A stretch of 64,000 nt of DNA from Topomyia yanbarensis (GCF_030247195.1 NC_080671.1:3562501-3626500); one strand, 5' to 3'; counted from the first letter of the stretch, positions 45,801-58,359 are shown. Made by a program: numbers and translations. The notes: generated by a model not told the origin, from the sequence alone.

Positions 45801-48006
45801 CCGTTACTTCTTTGGCGTGATTGTGGCGCTGCATTTTCCAGATTTAGACAAACTGTCACGCCATCGCCATGGCAACGATTGCCTACTTCGTTGCCTGTTC
45901 ATTTGTAGAATTTTCACTCAGATCACGCAATAAATAAAAAAATGGGAGAAAAATCAGTACGCCTTTAAATTGTCACTGACTCTTCCACCAGCAAGGTGGA
46001 ACATGCTGGGGAATGATCTAGCGGTGATCAGACAGCAGTGCTGCTAGAAGTCCGAAAAAGGAGCGAATTTGTACAAGATATGTGTCAGATTATATGTTGT
46101 AGAGCGTTAGCGGTGAAGTATGTTGTAAAGTAATGGACTTCGTTAATAACAGATTAACTGTTGGTTTGTTTGAAGGGTTCATGGTGTTTCTCCAGTCAGA
46201 CTGATAATTATTGCAGTGATTAGCGGAATTAATAAGTTGGTGTTAAACACAGATTCATTATAAAAACAATATGTTAGCTAAATATTGGAAAAATTTCAAA
46301 TCTTAAAGGATTCGAAATAAAAAGAAGCTTCCTCTCTACTTAAATCGTCGGGGTTGTGTCACCCAAAATAGGGTCATCATGTAACATATCTCCACACCGG
46401 TTTCAACACATCGTAAAATTAGTCTTCCTCGCCCGTAGAAAAAGGCCTATATAGGAAGTTGTAAATATACACAGGTGCAACATTAGTCACGGTTTCGCCA
46501 TCGTATCGAGAGAAAGAGAGAGAGACAGAAAAAAGAACTTGACCAACCTAACTAGAGTAGCGACAGTCCTGAACCGCGCAGTAGGCAATGATAAATTATG
46601 AAACAAACGAAAACAAGCTGTTTAGTGTGTCTTTCCCATTTCTTCTTAATGGGTTTAATATGTATGTAATGGGCATTCTTGTATTGTAAAAAAAATATAC
46701 TCAATTAAAATTTTCTTCCGTTTAAAGAAACTCGCATACGGGGATAAGGGGAAAGATCAACTCTTTTAACAACTCTAATTAACAGCTTTTCTCCTTCTTT
46801 CTGACGGGGCTTTGAGCCGGGATGATAAATTTCTGCTCACCTTTAAAATTCAACTAATATTGTTAAATTTACGGAACTGGGCTATAAATTAGATTTGAAT
46901 GAGTGAAGAGATTATAGATAACCGCGTTTTAGGGATTTCTTTCGTTAACTGATGCGACACTTTTTTTTCAGTAGAATATTTACTCTACTGTTGATTGTAG
47001 TTTTAACTCGATCTATCGTAATGCATCCGGAACGTTTCCTAGAAATAAAAAAACATCATCTTAGATTAAACGTTTCAATTAACGCTGAAAATCATGCAAG
47101 CAAATATAATTTTCACCACATTGTTACGAACCCATCCGTGGTTTTATTTAATCAAATTAAATTACCGAAATCACTTAAGCCCACGGGAGCATCATTCAGC
47201 GCCATCGCAAACGTGTAATGATCCACATACATATACACGGAGGGAAGGGTTCCGGTAGGTACAATTCACCCAAGTCCATCCGAAGGCATCTTCATTAGCT
47301 GACCATTAGCCATTAAAGCTTTCAACCGTAACGTGACGCTTCTTTGGCATCGGCACCGACCACCACTGGTCTGGCTCCAGATAATAACAATTAAACATTT
47401 AATAACATGTTAAAAAAAGCAAATGAGCGACGTCGATAGCCCACACAAATTTTCACCGAAAATATTGTGGCGCTGCTGTGGCGTTTCTGTGCTGAAAACA
47501 CGAAACAAAGGTTTGATTTATTCATTGCAAATATTAAGATTATGTTCGAAAGGTATAAAACCTGCAAGTAAGTTCGTTGGCTACCTATTACCGGTTTCCT
47601 CAGTTTTTTGCATCAAACATCCTCTGTACGATGGTTAGTGACCTGTAATAAAAAAAAAAACAGGGTTATGAATGGATATAAATAAGATATCAAAATTTTA
47701 GCAGCCTACTACGCAGAGCAGTTTCGAGAACAGTTAGCATTTTTTTTATGGCGAACATTATACACCACTAGCTTCCTCCGGGTTATTACGACAGGAATTG
47801 ATCGGAGTAAACATCGTGTTTAAACGATCAAAACTCATACTCAAAGTATGCGTGTGAGTTTTGTCTTGCGAATTAAACATTTTGGAGTTTACTTTTGCTG
47901 ACTGGGGTGATTTTCTAAGAAAAGGCTAGTCTTTTGGGCTAATTAGTGCACACTTAATTTTTTTGCCGAATCTCAGCTTTTTTGCATCTTTTGCCGAAAT
48001 CTCAAC
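42825..48006. other. No gene recognised (5.2 kb)
   Basis: Contains a dispersed-repeat scrap at 43528-43580 (inverse of about 14190-14235) and 43741-43810 (inverse of 19684-19750). The block 44370-45930 is richer in GC, with CGGCGGCGG-like patches and a GA-rich run at 46508-46530, and could be unique host DNA. Open frames here (up to 91 codons) have no domain I recognise. One 88-codon frame at 46952-47218 begins with a hydrophobic stretch like a signal peptide, but lacks other support. Confidence 0.45.
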
Positions 48007-48785
48007 AGCTCGTCGCTGTTGTGCTATCTTATGACAAACGCCATTTTGGGGTAAACTGAGTTAGATATGCTACATTACTTGTTTGAAAAATCTCTACAAA
48101 GTGGCGTTTTCAGAATTTTGAAATTCTACTTGGTTACTTAGATATAGCGAGAAACATGATGAGAAATTGTGAGTTTTTTGCTTCAAATCACTGTATCTAG
48201 AGATTTGCTCAAGTTATATTGAAGTTTTAGATGTTTTTTATGTGTGAAAATGTCTGAGGAACGCAATGGCATAAAAATTTTCAAAAGAAAATTACACGAG
48301 TTGTGAGAAAAACACATTTTTAGTTTTAAACTGGAAATAAAGCATATTTGGCAACACTGCAATCAAAAATAACATTTTTTTCTAGATTCCCTGACTCATT
48401 TCCTTCAAAATGCATTTCACCGATTGTTTTTAGACCATATGAACACAAAGATATGAATAAAAGTTAAAAATTGATGATTTTTTTCTATGGAAAATTTTCC
48501 ATGCACGATTATGACACGTCATATAAATTTTGTCATCAATACACGCCTATGACACGTGTGAGTGCGACTTTTGTTTACATTCATAGTAAAAACTCGCAAC
48601 ATAGTCAACCGATCTTCATAAAATTTGAGAGATTAATGCAGAATAGATAGAAGCATCAATTGTCTTCTTTGGATTGTTTACACCATTTATAAGTTTCAAG
48701 ATATTCAATCTCAAACTTTAAAAATCGTTTTTCTCGAAATGTGCTAAATGGCGCTTGTCATAAGATAGCACAACAGCGACGAGCT
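48007..48785. mobile_element. TIR element (MITE), 779 bp, 40-bp ends
   Basis: AGCTCGTCGCTGTTGTGCTA at 48007 is the inverse of the sequence ending at 48785. 40 terminal bases match with one difference, through CTTATGACAA and CGCCATTT. No clear target duplication, so the superfamily is open. No protein. Confidence 0.8.
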
Positions 48786-50017
48786 AAGATTCAGCAAACA
48801 TTATTTATTGCAGAGATCCCAGTAAAAATGACGTTTGAGTACTGAGACTCGAACAATATTTTACCGAAAATCAGCAAACTAATCTCACTTTACTGAGATA
48901 CATATCAGTTTCTAAATTTGCTGACTACACAGCTGTTGGGAAATTACCGAGCCGAATTGAGTGTGTGGTCATTACTTACATACTTTGATATATTCATCGA
49001 CAACATGTTTAGTTTAATAAAATGTTTCACCGAATTTTCTTTTAACCGATATGTGTCCAATGTGGTACCCGGGTACCTTTTTAGGTTTCAATTAATGAAA
49101 TTTTCATGTTTTAGCCATAGCTGGAAATTGAAACTTTGTGACATCTTAGAACTTCACTAAGTCAAGCTTTTGGGTTAATAATATTGTTGATATAGTAAGG
49201 AAGCTCCTGATTTTTTTTCTGCGTGACAGGCCGACTGAAATACCAATAACTAATATAATTTCCAACCGATTTTGATACTTTTTGGTGTTTTGGATTTGGG
49301 AACTCATCCACTTTTAAACTTGGTCACTTCATTTGGTTCTCGGGAATCCGAAGCATGTTCCAGTGCTGGGATACTATTTATGAACTACAATGGAATTAGA
49401 GCTTCCATTTCCCGACTGTTTTCAGCTTCCCGGGATTCGGGAAATAAATAATAAATTTCCCGGGGAAATCCCGGGAATATAGAAGGAAAATAAAAAGGTG
49501 AAGGATTTTATTGAGAAAAAATAATAAATTGAAAAGTTTTCAAACCCGTTTGATTGCATATATATCTTTCCTAAAAGAAGTTGCCAGAAAATGGCAATTT
49601 GGTGTCCTACACATCATTCAATCATTTGATAACTCGTCAATAAGTTTACGCAACATCAATCTTTTGATGATTTGTTTTGGCTATATGTATAACCTAAATT
49701 TTGGTAATTACGAATACGATTGGGATGATATACTAAACGCAGCTGCTGGAGTTACTGTCCAAAATTGAAATTCGTTGTTCTGATACGATGGAATGTGATC
49801 AATTTAATACAAAGCACCTTCTTTGGTAATCTTCAGGTGCTTCAGGGTATTGTGCAGTTATTGACGATCAAATGAGAAAATGTGATATATGGAATCCATT
49901 TCTGTCGCAGTAGGATCAGTATCATTCCGAATTAAGTGTGAGTCAAAATCAAGCAGATAATTGACGAAATGTGCAGCGATTGATGAAGCTTACCATCGAT
50001 TTCCTGTTACGGGCGAG

Positions 50018-50683
50018 CAGGGCCGTCGAGAGCCGCGTCGGGCCCCAAGGCTTGTATTACTGCCGGCCCTTTTAAACCTAAACCTTCTAGTTCAGTATGA
50101 GTTAGTACCTCTTCAGCCATGGAAAACTCGTGAGTCCGTGGTTTCTATTAGTCTCCGATTGACTCATATTGCCATATCCACAGATAGCCTGCCAGATAGG
50201 TAAATTTCGACAGCTTCTTAATCCGTGGTATCCAAATCGGGTAAAATTGCAATAGCTACGAGTTTTTCAATTTGCGGGTACTCAGGAATCAGTAGCGTCT
50301 AGCTCTAATGGTACGTTTCCCATGTTGATTGGAGATTTGTGCCGTACCATGAATCGTCCTTTCTCTGATGGGAAGGATTGGGGAAGCGGTAAGGTTGGGG
50401 GTAAGGAATATACCAAAGAGACCGCGAAGTATTATTCAATGACCTTAGATATGTTCAATGTTCGCATACAAAACATATTCTTCACGGCTTCATAGTTCTA
50501 TAGAGATCATTAAAGCACACTTAGTGCCAGAATAGAGCTTGTTCAGAAGCACCTTAATGGCTGTCAGCATTGTTAACATAGAGCCGTGTTTTTTTAAATA
50601 GCCTCCCTTCTTTATCGACACAGCAAAAGAAAACTTTCGATAAAGTACCAACCCTTCCTCTCTTCTTTCGTCTGCAGGGGCAG
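50018..50683 (-). repeat. Dispersed repeat A, copy 2 (partner 5404-6361)
   Basis: Inverted relative to the partner. It starts with CAGGGCCGTCGAG and contains GGGCCCCAAGGCTTGTATTA, GGTTTCTATTAGTC, CTTCATAGTTCTATAGAGAT and CACCTTAATGGCTGTCAGCA. The interval between blocks is about 200 bases shorter than in copy 1. Confidence 0.68.
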
Positions 50684-50949
50684 TGGGCAACCGAGTACTG
50701 CAACTGTTGGATGAATTGAACTGATTTGATTGCTTTATTTCGCAAATTATACTTAGGGTCTTATAGACATCAGACGCATCTTTGGCGAGTCCCAAAATTA
50801 CCGTTCTATCTCAACACAATGCACTTTTAGAAGGAAAATTCATTGAACGTGCTATAAAAATACAAAAATTAACCATTGTAATCAATGGTCAATTAAGGTC
50901 AGTCTACCTTCGCATATCGCCCAGAGTAGAAACTAACAAATCGTTCCGC

Positions 50950-51840
50950 TATAGATACACGGCAAAAACGACTGCAGGCGAATTGTGTTGCCATTGATAT
51001 TTGGAAAAGTCCTATAAGATCAGCTACTCGGGAAGTGAAACAATTACTAAATGTGCAGATTGTGCTCAATCCGGAAGAAGTTAATGCCCTGCAAATGCAC
51101 CATATCAAACATTAAGAAGCACAGTCGTTTGTTTCGCGGAACAACGTGCAGCACACCAACGAAAGCTGCTACGTTAAGAATATCATCTTCGTATATATAG
51201 GCTCTAGAGAGATGTGCTTATACGAATTATCTCCACACGCCCCTGACATCGTGATTAACAAGTTAACAAGATACGGAGAAGTGTAACTTCGCATTTTCCC
51301 GGGTGTCCTTATGTTGTTGTTGCGGTGAGAATGCTTCCATACAAACCAACTTTTTCATACATAAGCTGACCAACTCTGACGAAAAAATCCGTACATTGGG
51401 TGGACTGTTTGCCTGAGCGTGGTAAACGATTTCGCTTCGCTGCAATATGATGTACGGATTTTTTCGTCAGAGTTGATCAGCTTATTCATACGTAACCATT
51501 TTATGCGGATCAACCGAAAATGGGACGTTTCATCAGACAATACTGCAACCATGGTAGATCCCTATGCTCGAATTTTACAAAAGACACTGCACCACGCAAA
51601 AACTTTGTCCAAAAGCAGCTAAGAAAAGCCCACCTACTATAATCGTGAACAGCACACCGTTATCTTATGCCAAACCACAAACGGCTACAAAACCAATATA
51701 TACGGATCTGATAGGAACAAATATTCACTCAACATCAATCACGCCCAGTGTCTCCAAGCCAACAACCGGCACCACCAGCAAAGAAGCGAACGTAGAAGAG
51801 GACGGATGCGTTTGTCCGTGCGCTCGCATTTCTGTTTGAA
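50950..51840 (+). pseudogene. Second broken LINE ORF1 (gag-like), split by a hairpin element
   Basis: One plus frame gives AIDIWKSPIRSATREVKQLL and VQIVLNPEEVNALQMHHIKH, a stop, then EAQSFVSRNNVQHTN, CLYELSPHAPDIVINKLTRY and GEV. This parallels the fragment at 25318-26200 (DVKYLLKV, FYHVRHSV, A...NN, VRLQDLMP). After the hairpin (51361-51485) comes RINRKWDVSSDN. In another frame a Pro/Thr/Ser/Lys-rich linker follows (AKKSPPTIIVN, PSVSKPTTGTTSKEANVEED), typical of LINE ORF1 tails. Stops and frame changes show it is dead. Assignment to I/LOA-type LINEs is from recalled family features and is moderately sure. Confidence 0.6.
51361..51485. repeat. Hairpin element: 35-bp inverted arms, 55-bp loop
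   Basis: ATAAGCTGACCAACTCTGAC at 51361 and its inverse ending at 51485 match over 35 bases with one difference, through GAAAAAATCCGTACA. It interrupts the LINE ORF1 remnant. A related end (CGTACGGTTGGTCAGCTTA, 57346-57362) suggests a wider family of AAGCTGACCAAC-ended MITEs. Confidence 0.8.
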
Positions 51841-52521
51841 GCTCTATTGCTTTTTTCGAAAATACTTTGAATTGGCTTCTCAATAATTTGTAGTTTATTC
51901 CGTCGATTCAAGCAATAAAACTCGATTTTTAAACTTGTACACAAAGTAGACAACTCCCTTAAGAACATTTGTTTTAACAAATGTTAACAATAAAATAAAA
52001 TATTCATTCGCTTTCATATATAACAATTTAATAAGGCAAATAATTACAATGAATTGATAAATTATTGGTATTTTTATTGCTCTTCTATGAATACCCATCA
52101 TTCGGGTAAAAACGCGGGCCCCCAAATGCGACCCGGGCCCCAGAGCAATTGTCCTGGCTGCCTCCTCCTGTCAGCGGGCCGGCGGATGAGTATCTGGATT
52201 GCTTGATCTTATCTCTTCAAAAATCCTACCTGCATCCTTGAAAGCGATATTCAAATAGTTTGGATACGCATGATATTGGACAGCTACAGCGTTATATCTT
52301 TCTTTTCACGCATCAACAAATTTACAGATATTACGGTTACGGATTAACAAATTAGATGAAATATGCATTCGATGAACCGACCAAATATTGCTGCAGACGT
52401 TCTAGAAACATTCCTTATTTTAAATAGCGTTTGCATTAAGCATGATATCACTACAAACCATCCCAAGTTTTGAAACAAACATTCGTCGATTTTTTTTTTT
52501 AAATTACCGCCATTTCAATTA

Positions 52522-53434
52522 CCGTAAACCGGGGTGACTTTGATCACTCGAAACTTTTTTCGTAGATCGCTTATTAAACCAGAATAGTCTACCGAATCAT
52601 TTTAATTTGAATTGATTTTTACTCTAAAATACTGATTTGTTATACTTTTTGAGCATATTGTTCGGTTTTTGGGTACATAAACTACAAAAAACCGAAATTT
52701 GACTTCACCTGATTTTTACGAAGCTTCGTAAATTGTCTATTTTTTATAAAACAAATAAATCTCGGATTTGAGCAAGAGTAATAAATTACAAGCGAGTTTT
52801 TATTTTCCTTTAGATTGGGATATGCTAAATTTAGTTTTAAGATTTTGTTTATTTTTAATACATTTTTTGTGAAACTAGTTGGCAATAATTTCAAATTATT
52901 TTAAGCTAAAATTCGCAACATTTTTTTATTGTTCAATATTCCAACGTGTTAAAATGAATGAAACTTTTTGTACATTGAAAATAAAACACTGAAACAAAAC
53001 AATTTTAGCAGAAAACTTTTAGTTTTCAGAATCTTTTATTCTAGTTGGACACAAATTATACGAATTTTGGTTACTCGAATTTTACAGCACATAGAAATAC
53101 TTTGTATAATACTAATTAACATCTATTTAACAATGAGTATCTTTCCAGAATTAGTTTAAACAAACATTTAAATAAAAAGCATTAACATCAATAACTTAAT
53201 GTGGGTGAACATGCAGGTTATCAAAGTCACCCCGGAACACGAAAACGAACTTCAACTTGAAATCATTTTTGAAAAAATAACTGTAAACGGACAATTTTAG
53301 GTAAAACCATCCAATCTTGTTCTCCATGCATCGGTACATGGTTTAAAAATATTAAACTCGAAAAAAAAATGCGTTGCGTCTAAAAATATGTAATGATTAC
53401 TTCGAGAAGTGATCAATGTCACCCCGATTTACGG
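52522..53434. mobile_element. TA-flanked MITE, 913 bp (CCGTAAACCGGGGTGAC ends)
   Basis: CCGTAAACCGGGGTGAC at 52522 and GTCACCCCGATTTACGG ending at 53434 are inverted with one difference; the match extends through TTTGATCACT. TA lies on both sides (52520-52521, 53435-53436). A further GTCACCCCGG at about 53226 lies inside. Nested within the 4.57-kb hAT element. Confidence 0.85.
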
Positions 53435-54307
53435 TACTAATTTTATTGCATTCATTCAAGATCTTTCATTCAAGATCTAACTATTAAAATAAACTATTAA
53501 AAGAACTGTTGAAAAATCTGATCAATCGATTCATCGGTTGCAGAGATATCGTGCGCATCACTAGCGCTGCTGTAAGGAATGCTTCGGTACAACGGCCGGC
53601 AAATTAATCCATTTTTGAATGAAAAAATCAATATTCTTTAGCAGTGTTTTAAGTATGGCGTGGACTATATACCTAAAACAATCACGAAAACATATCAGTG
53701 AGCCTAAAGACATATAGTCCATTGATCTGCAAATCAGTTGGAAAAGCACGATCTGCATTCACTACTCACTTCAAATGTTTGCCGGTAAAGATATTTCCTA
53801 CTGAATTTCTTTCGCAGACCCTAAGCCTTTTGGAATAAATTAAAAATCTTTTTTCTCGGAATTTCCGAATCCCGGGAATGAGAAAACACAATTTATCGGG
53901 AATTAAGAATCCCGGGAAATCCAAAAATCTCGGGATTCCCGGAAATAAATTCCCGGAATGGAAGCTCTAAATGGAATACTAGCAATATGGGTATCAAAAT
54001 TCTTGGAATTGCATCAGTAGGCTGCCATAGGGTCCCATAACAACTAATAACAGACTTCCGAGACAATTTGAAGAGTTTTAATACTCATATTGCTAGGACA
54101 TTATTAAAATTTACGAATCATACCCTAGTACTGGAACCGCACTCCGTAAAATCCGGATTACCAAGAACCAGATCCATTCACCCGGTTCAATTTTACAAAA
54201 TCAAAAAGTTGACGAGTTTTTGAATCCAAAACATCTAAATGTGTCCAAATCGGGTAAAGGAAGCCATAGTTATGAGCATTTCAATTTGTGGGACCGTTAA
54301 TGTAATA

Positions 54308-54862
54308 CTTAATTTTCAGTTTATGGTTCAGATGCTAGAAGAGAGTGAGTTCTCTATCACTAGAGTTCCCGGTCATGTCGCCATGGAACGTATTGTTTAA
54401 TAGATATTAGCGTCATTTTTCTGATTAGTCCAGCTGAGGGCATGTACCTAGGCGGCTAGGGCCTAGAGGAAGAATTTCCGGACATAACCAATTCATGATC
54501 GCGCGAACACAAGCGTATGTAGGCTCATTCTTCAGACCGCGTTTGTAAATTTATAAGTGCTAGAACGTTCACTTAGTCATCGGAGTGTTATCCTGTTTGT
54601 AAGATCGTAGGTGTAGGTATGCGTGGATGACCGCGAAGGGCTCAAGCTTTTGTATGTGAACGTGTTTGTCGCGTGTGCTAGCGTGTATGTAACTTCTCGT
54701 GTATAAATTCGGTTTTATAACCGTGTGGCTAGTCGCATATTTGCGTGTATTTTTGAACGATCGCGCGCGGATTCTGAATCTGATACTTAATTTGCAATGT
54801 ATGGTTCATATCCTAGAAGAAAGTGAGTTTTCCCATATTACTAGAGTTTCCAGTTATGGCCA
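54308..54862 (+). repeat. Direct repeat pair, ~77 bp, 478 bp apart
   Basis: 54308-54384 and 54786-54862 share CTTAATTT.CA, TATGGTTCA, CTAGAAGA, AGTGAGTT and ACTAGAGTT in order. It may mark an old tandem duplication or two edges of an element. No coding content. Confidence 0.65.
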
Positions 54863-55032
54863 AAGAGGCATCCACGTAATATAAAATCACCCCAATAATT
54901 GAAATAGAAGTAACAAATCTCATCACAACAACTTACAGCAGTAAATATGGACGGTTTTTGATACAAACGAGCCTGATATATAACACAATTTCTATTATGC
55001 CGCTATTCAATTATGTATCGCTGAAGTTTCTA

Positions 55033-56204
55033 TTTTAGGGTTGCAATCGGTTTTTTTCCCAAATCATTTTAACCCGGCCGAAACCTGTTTTTTTCGATAG
55101 ATGGACTATAGAATGTTTGTTTAGCGTTTTTTTAAGAATCTTGTATTTAGATTTGAGCGACCGAAAATTAAAGTCGCAAGGATAGAACATGCTTTGTAAA
55201 ACCCACTTCAACTATCTTAAAATGTTAAAATCGAATATAAACATCAAGCATAAAAATCGGACAGAGATCCTTCAGCATGAGAATCACTTAGAAAATTCTC
55301 ACTCGAAAAAATTTGCAAGAAACCTCCAGCATAATTGGCTTGTGGCTCCGTATAACGTTACATTCAAGATTAAAAGTCGGATGAAGAAGATTCCTTTGTA
55401 AGAACCCAATATATTTATTACGGATTTTATACCGGTTTTTTTTAATCGACTGTTACATGGAAGAACATCTTTTAGCTTCCGATTTTAACATTCTAATATA
55501 TTTAAAGCGGGTTTTATGAAGCATGTTCTGTTCTTACGACATTTATTTTTGGTCACTCATTTAGTCCGCAGCCAAAAATTTCAGCTCGTTTTTTTATAAT
55601 ACATCGAACAATAGTCATAGTTACCCTAATAAAAATCTGAATAATCTTGTGATGCATAAGCCACTTTTATCCTGCTTATTACTCATTTTAGAAGTTGTTT
55701 CACTTTTATCGATGTTAGATAACTTTTCACCCAAAATTTACTAAATACCTTCCCAAAATTTGCTAAAAATTTACCCAAAATTTACTAAATACTTCATTCG
55801 GTGAAAAGTAAAAATGAGTAATATGCACAAAAACATCGCACCGCAATCAGAACTCTCACAAATTGCAATCCGAATTCTTTCGGCCGGTGGTTGATTCGCA
55901 GCAAGAAACGCAATCTACTTAGCTCAGCTTGTGTTGGAAAGCTATTTAAATACAAAATTGGTAAATAAATGTTGGATCAGCGATCAGACAATGATTATAT
56001 CGAGAAAGACTTATCAAAATTTTTAGATTCAAACCAATCTTAATGACAATTATGCTCATAAATCAAAAAATACATTAATTTTCTATTATTAAAACATCAA
56101 AAACTCAAAAAATCTAAACTTCCCATGAAACAACCGTTTTAACCGGGAAAGAAACCTTGGTTTTTTTCCCCGAAAATTATAAAAACCCGATTTGGTACAT
56201 CACT
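55033..56204. mobile_element. Possible decayed hAT-like element with internal inverted repeat
   Basis: Left end GGTTGCAATCGGTTTTT and, on the complement, right end GATGTACCAAATCGGGTTTTT look like diverged inverted termini of the CAGTG.TGCCAATCGG type. AACCCGG / CCGGGAAA phrases occur near both ends. Inside, about 55134-55250 and 55450-55555 are inverted copies (GAACATGCTTTGTAAAACCC / GGGTTTTATGAAGCATGTTC). No target duplication remains, so boundaries are approximate. Confidence 0.45.
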
Positions 56205-56236
56205 GTACGCCATAATTTTATAAACGCACAACATTA

Positions 56237-56415
56237 TACTACGTTCACACTACGAGTTAAAGCGTGTTTTAACGCTATCTATGACATCTATGACATGTTT
56301 CTTGTTGCTAATTATAATAACGTATTTTAACTCTGTAGTGTTTATTTTGATTGTTTATTTGTGGAGCAGGGAAAAGCCCGCTTCACTCCAGCGCTCCACA
56401 AATGTGAACTTAGTA
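56237..56415. mobile_element. MITE, 179 bp, TTA duplication (Harbinger-type)
   Basis: TACTACGTTCACA at 56237 and TGTGAACTTAGTA ending at 56415 are inverted with one difference, and TTA occurs on both sides. It also contains a perfect inner stem, ATTTGTGGAGC / GCTCCACAAAT (56357-56367 and 56393-56403). Confidence 0.68.
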
Positions 56416-57743
56416 TTAAAGTAAAAAAGCGCTTCTTTGCACAAGAAGAAATTGATTACGGAATATAAAAGTGAGTGTACACGAATTTTGCACTTGTACT
56501 CATCATGTTCCTTGTGTGTATCAAGCTACCCAATCAGTTTATCTGGCTGAAAATCTAACGTAAATATAAAGACACTATTGTACTTAGCAGTCTCGTTTCT
56601 GTATCTAATGTTCTTCGAGTATGATTAAATTTTTGGTTCAGCCTTTCAAATGAAATGAAAGGAAAATGTGTTAATCTATGTAAATGGAAAATTTTAGAGA
56701 GTTCTAGAATCCACTGCATATTTTAATTGTATTATATCTTAGAACTACAGAATACAATCGAACTGCAGTGGTAATAATTTGGTTCCGAAAAAGATTAAAA
56801 ATAGAAATTGTATAATTCGGATCATATTGAGATACCTTCATAGGAGGCAAATTGAGTTGAACTAAATGTGTACATCAAGCACTATATTTTTCATAACGGA
56901 AATTAATCGGGTAAATTGCGTTTCGACTTAGAACGAGTGGCGGCTGCTAGACACTGATTTTCAAAATACCACCCAACTTGGGAGAACGACTTAAACAACT
57001 AGTCGAGGCGGATAGCGAGACACATAAAAGTTAATTTTTTTCTTTTATGTTAGAAAAAATTGCAAAGTTTGCTTAGTTCCACAGCTTATGAGAAAATTTA
57101 CAAAAATCAAGTTTTTAGCACTCTTCTTGTTCACTGGTTTCCACAAAAATTGCATTTCTGGAACCTGGGAAACTAGTTTACAACATTAATTAGTCTGTTT
57201 CCATTTCCGGGAAGATTTTTTGTTGTCCCGGGAGTACTTCCACTTCCACTGAAGTTGGAAATTCCGTACAAATTCCGGACAAATCCGTACAAGTATTTTT
57301 TCCGGACACACGACCAAAAATCCGTACTGTCCTCCCAAATTCCGTACGGTTGGTCAGCTTAGGTATACTCAACCTGAACAAAACGTTGCATAGCGCCGGG
57401 CTGATTTTTAGAACAACTTGTGTTCACACTCGTTATGCAAATTTGCAACATTATGACAGATCGGCTAAGCGCGGTGTTTCATGAAGCGCGGCCGTTCCTT
57501 TCGATCGGGAAAGGCCGCGTAGAATTTTGGGCAAATGCACTAATAGTTTGAAATTCCAATAAAGACGCTAACCACGTCCTTACAGCCATCGGGGAAGAAA
57601 AGGAATGTTAGTGTAACAAGTTTTTGTTAATACGATGAGGTAAAAAGTTACACAAATCTATATTCACCTTGATAAGCGATACAGTCTATACGGTCTATGC
57701 AACTGTCAGAAATGTTATCATGTGTTTATTGCTCTGGGCAGTA
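56416..57743. other. No gene seen; one hAT-like terminal scrap
   Basis: 57195-57362 is rich in TTCCGG, CCCGGGA and CCGTAC phrases and ends in GGTTGGTCAGCTTA, the end type seen in the hairpin at 51361-51485. The matching left end is not visible. Otherwise AT-rich sequence. Confidence 0.45.
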
Positions 57744-58359
57744 GGGTGGGACAAAAAATAGATTCCATCTCCGAGCAACTTTTTAGATACCATTTGGGTC
57801 CTAGAACAACTGTGAAAATTCTTAAAGTTTACATGGGATTTTGTATGGGAAAGCTAACTTTTACAAAATAATTCCTCCAGGAGTCGCCCATTACTTCCTA
57901 AAAATAAATCGTTATGTGGCTTGTATAGGAAATTTAACAAAGAAAAAAGTCTCGAAATCCACGAAACGATCTGATGCTTGAGAAAAAAGTTATTAAGCAG
58001 AAACCGATTGATGGTCTGACGATTGATAAAGTATTCATTTTTTCTAGCACCACTGCTGTTGGTTGTCCAATTATACTCAATTTTGTTTTAATCCTCTCTT
58101 AACGTATCTAAATCGTTTATCTATATTATTTGGCCACTTCGCAAGGTTTTGAGGGATAAATTGAAGCTTATTTTATACATAATAAGAGAAAGTTGAACAT
58201 TTTGTATATAATAAAACCGTCGGAATCAGTGATGCTATGAAAAGTGAAATTTTCATCAATCTTCAGGGCATCAATCGGTTTTTGATTAATAACTTTTTTC
58301 ACAAGCATCAAGTTACTCGGAGCCAAATTTTATTTTTTTCATATAACCATGTCCCACTC
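57744..58359. mobile_element. TA-flanked MITE, 616 bp (GGGTGGGACA ends)
   Basis: GGGTGGGACA at 57744 and TGTCCCACTC ending at 58359 are inverted with one difference, with TA on both sides. Further inverted pairs inside (CTCCGAG / CTCGGAG, AAACCGATTGATG / CATCAATCGGTTT) make it a largely palindromic element. Confidence 0.75.

Larger units (their letters stand above)
49397..53969. mobile_element. hAT-type element, 4.57 kb, 8-bp target duplication, filled with nested insertions
   Basis: TAGAGCTTCCATT at 49397 is the exact inverse of AATGGAAGCTCTA ending at 53969. AATGGAAT flanks both sides (49389-49396 and 53970-53977). CCCGGGAATCCCGGG-type subterminal repeats occur at both ends, as in many hAT families. 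The interior has no transposase that I recognise. It holds repeat A, a LINE ORF1 remnant, a hairpin and a TA-flanked MITE, so much of its length may be later insertions. Confidence 0.85.
49210..54340 (-). repeat. Dispersed repeat Y, inverted copy, split by the hAT element
   Basis: 49210-49396 plus 53970-54340 together match 14880-14260 in reverse order: GGTTCTCGGGAATCCGAAGC, then ATACTAGCAATATGGGTATC, then ACCAAGAACCAGATCC. The uninterrupted copy at 14580-14600 reads through the junction, proving that 49397-53969 is an insertion. Confidence 0.78.
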
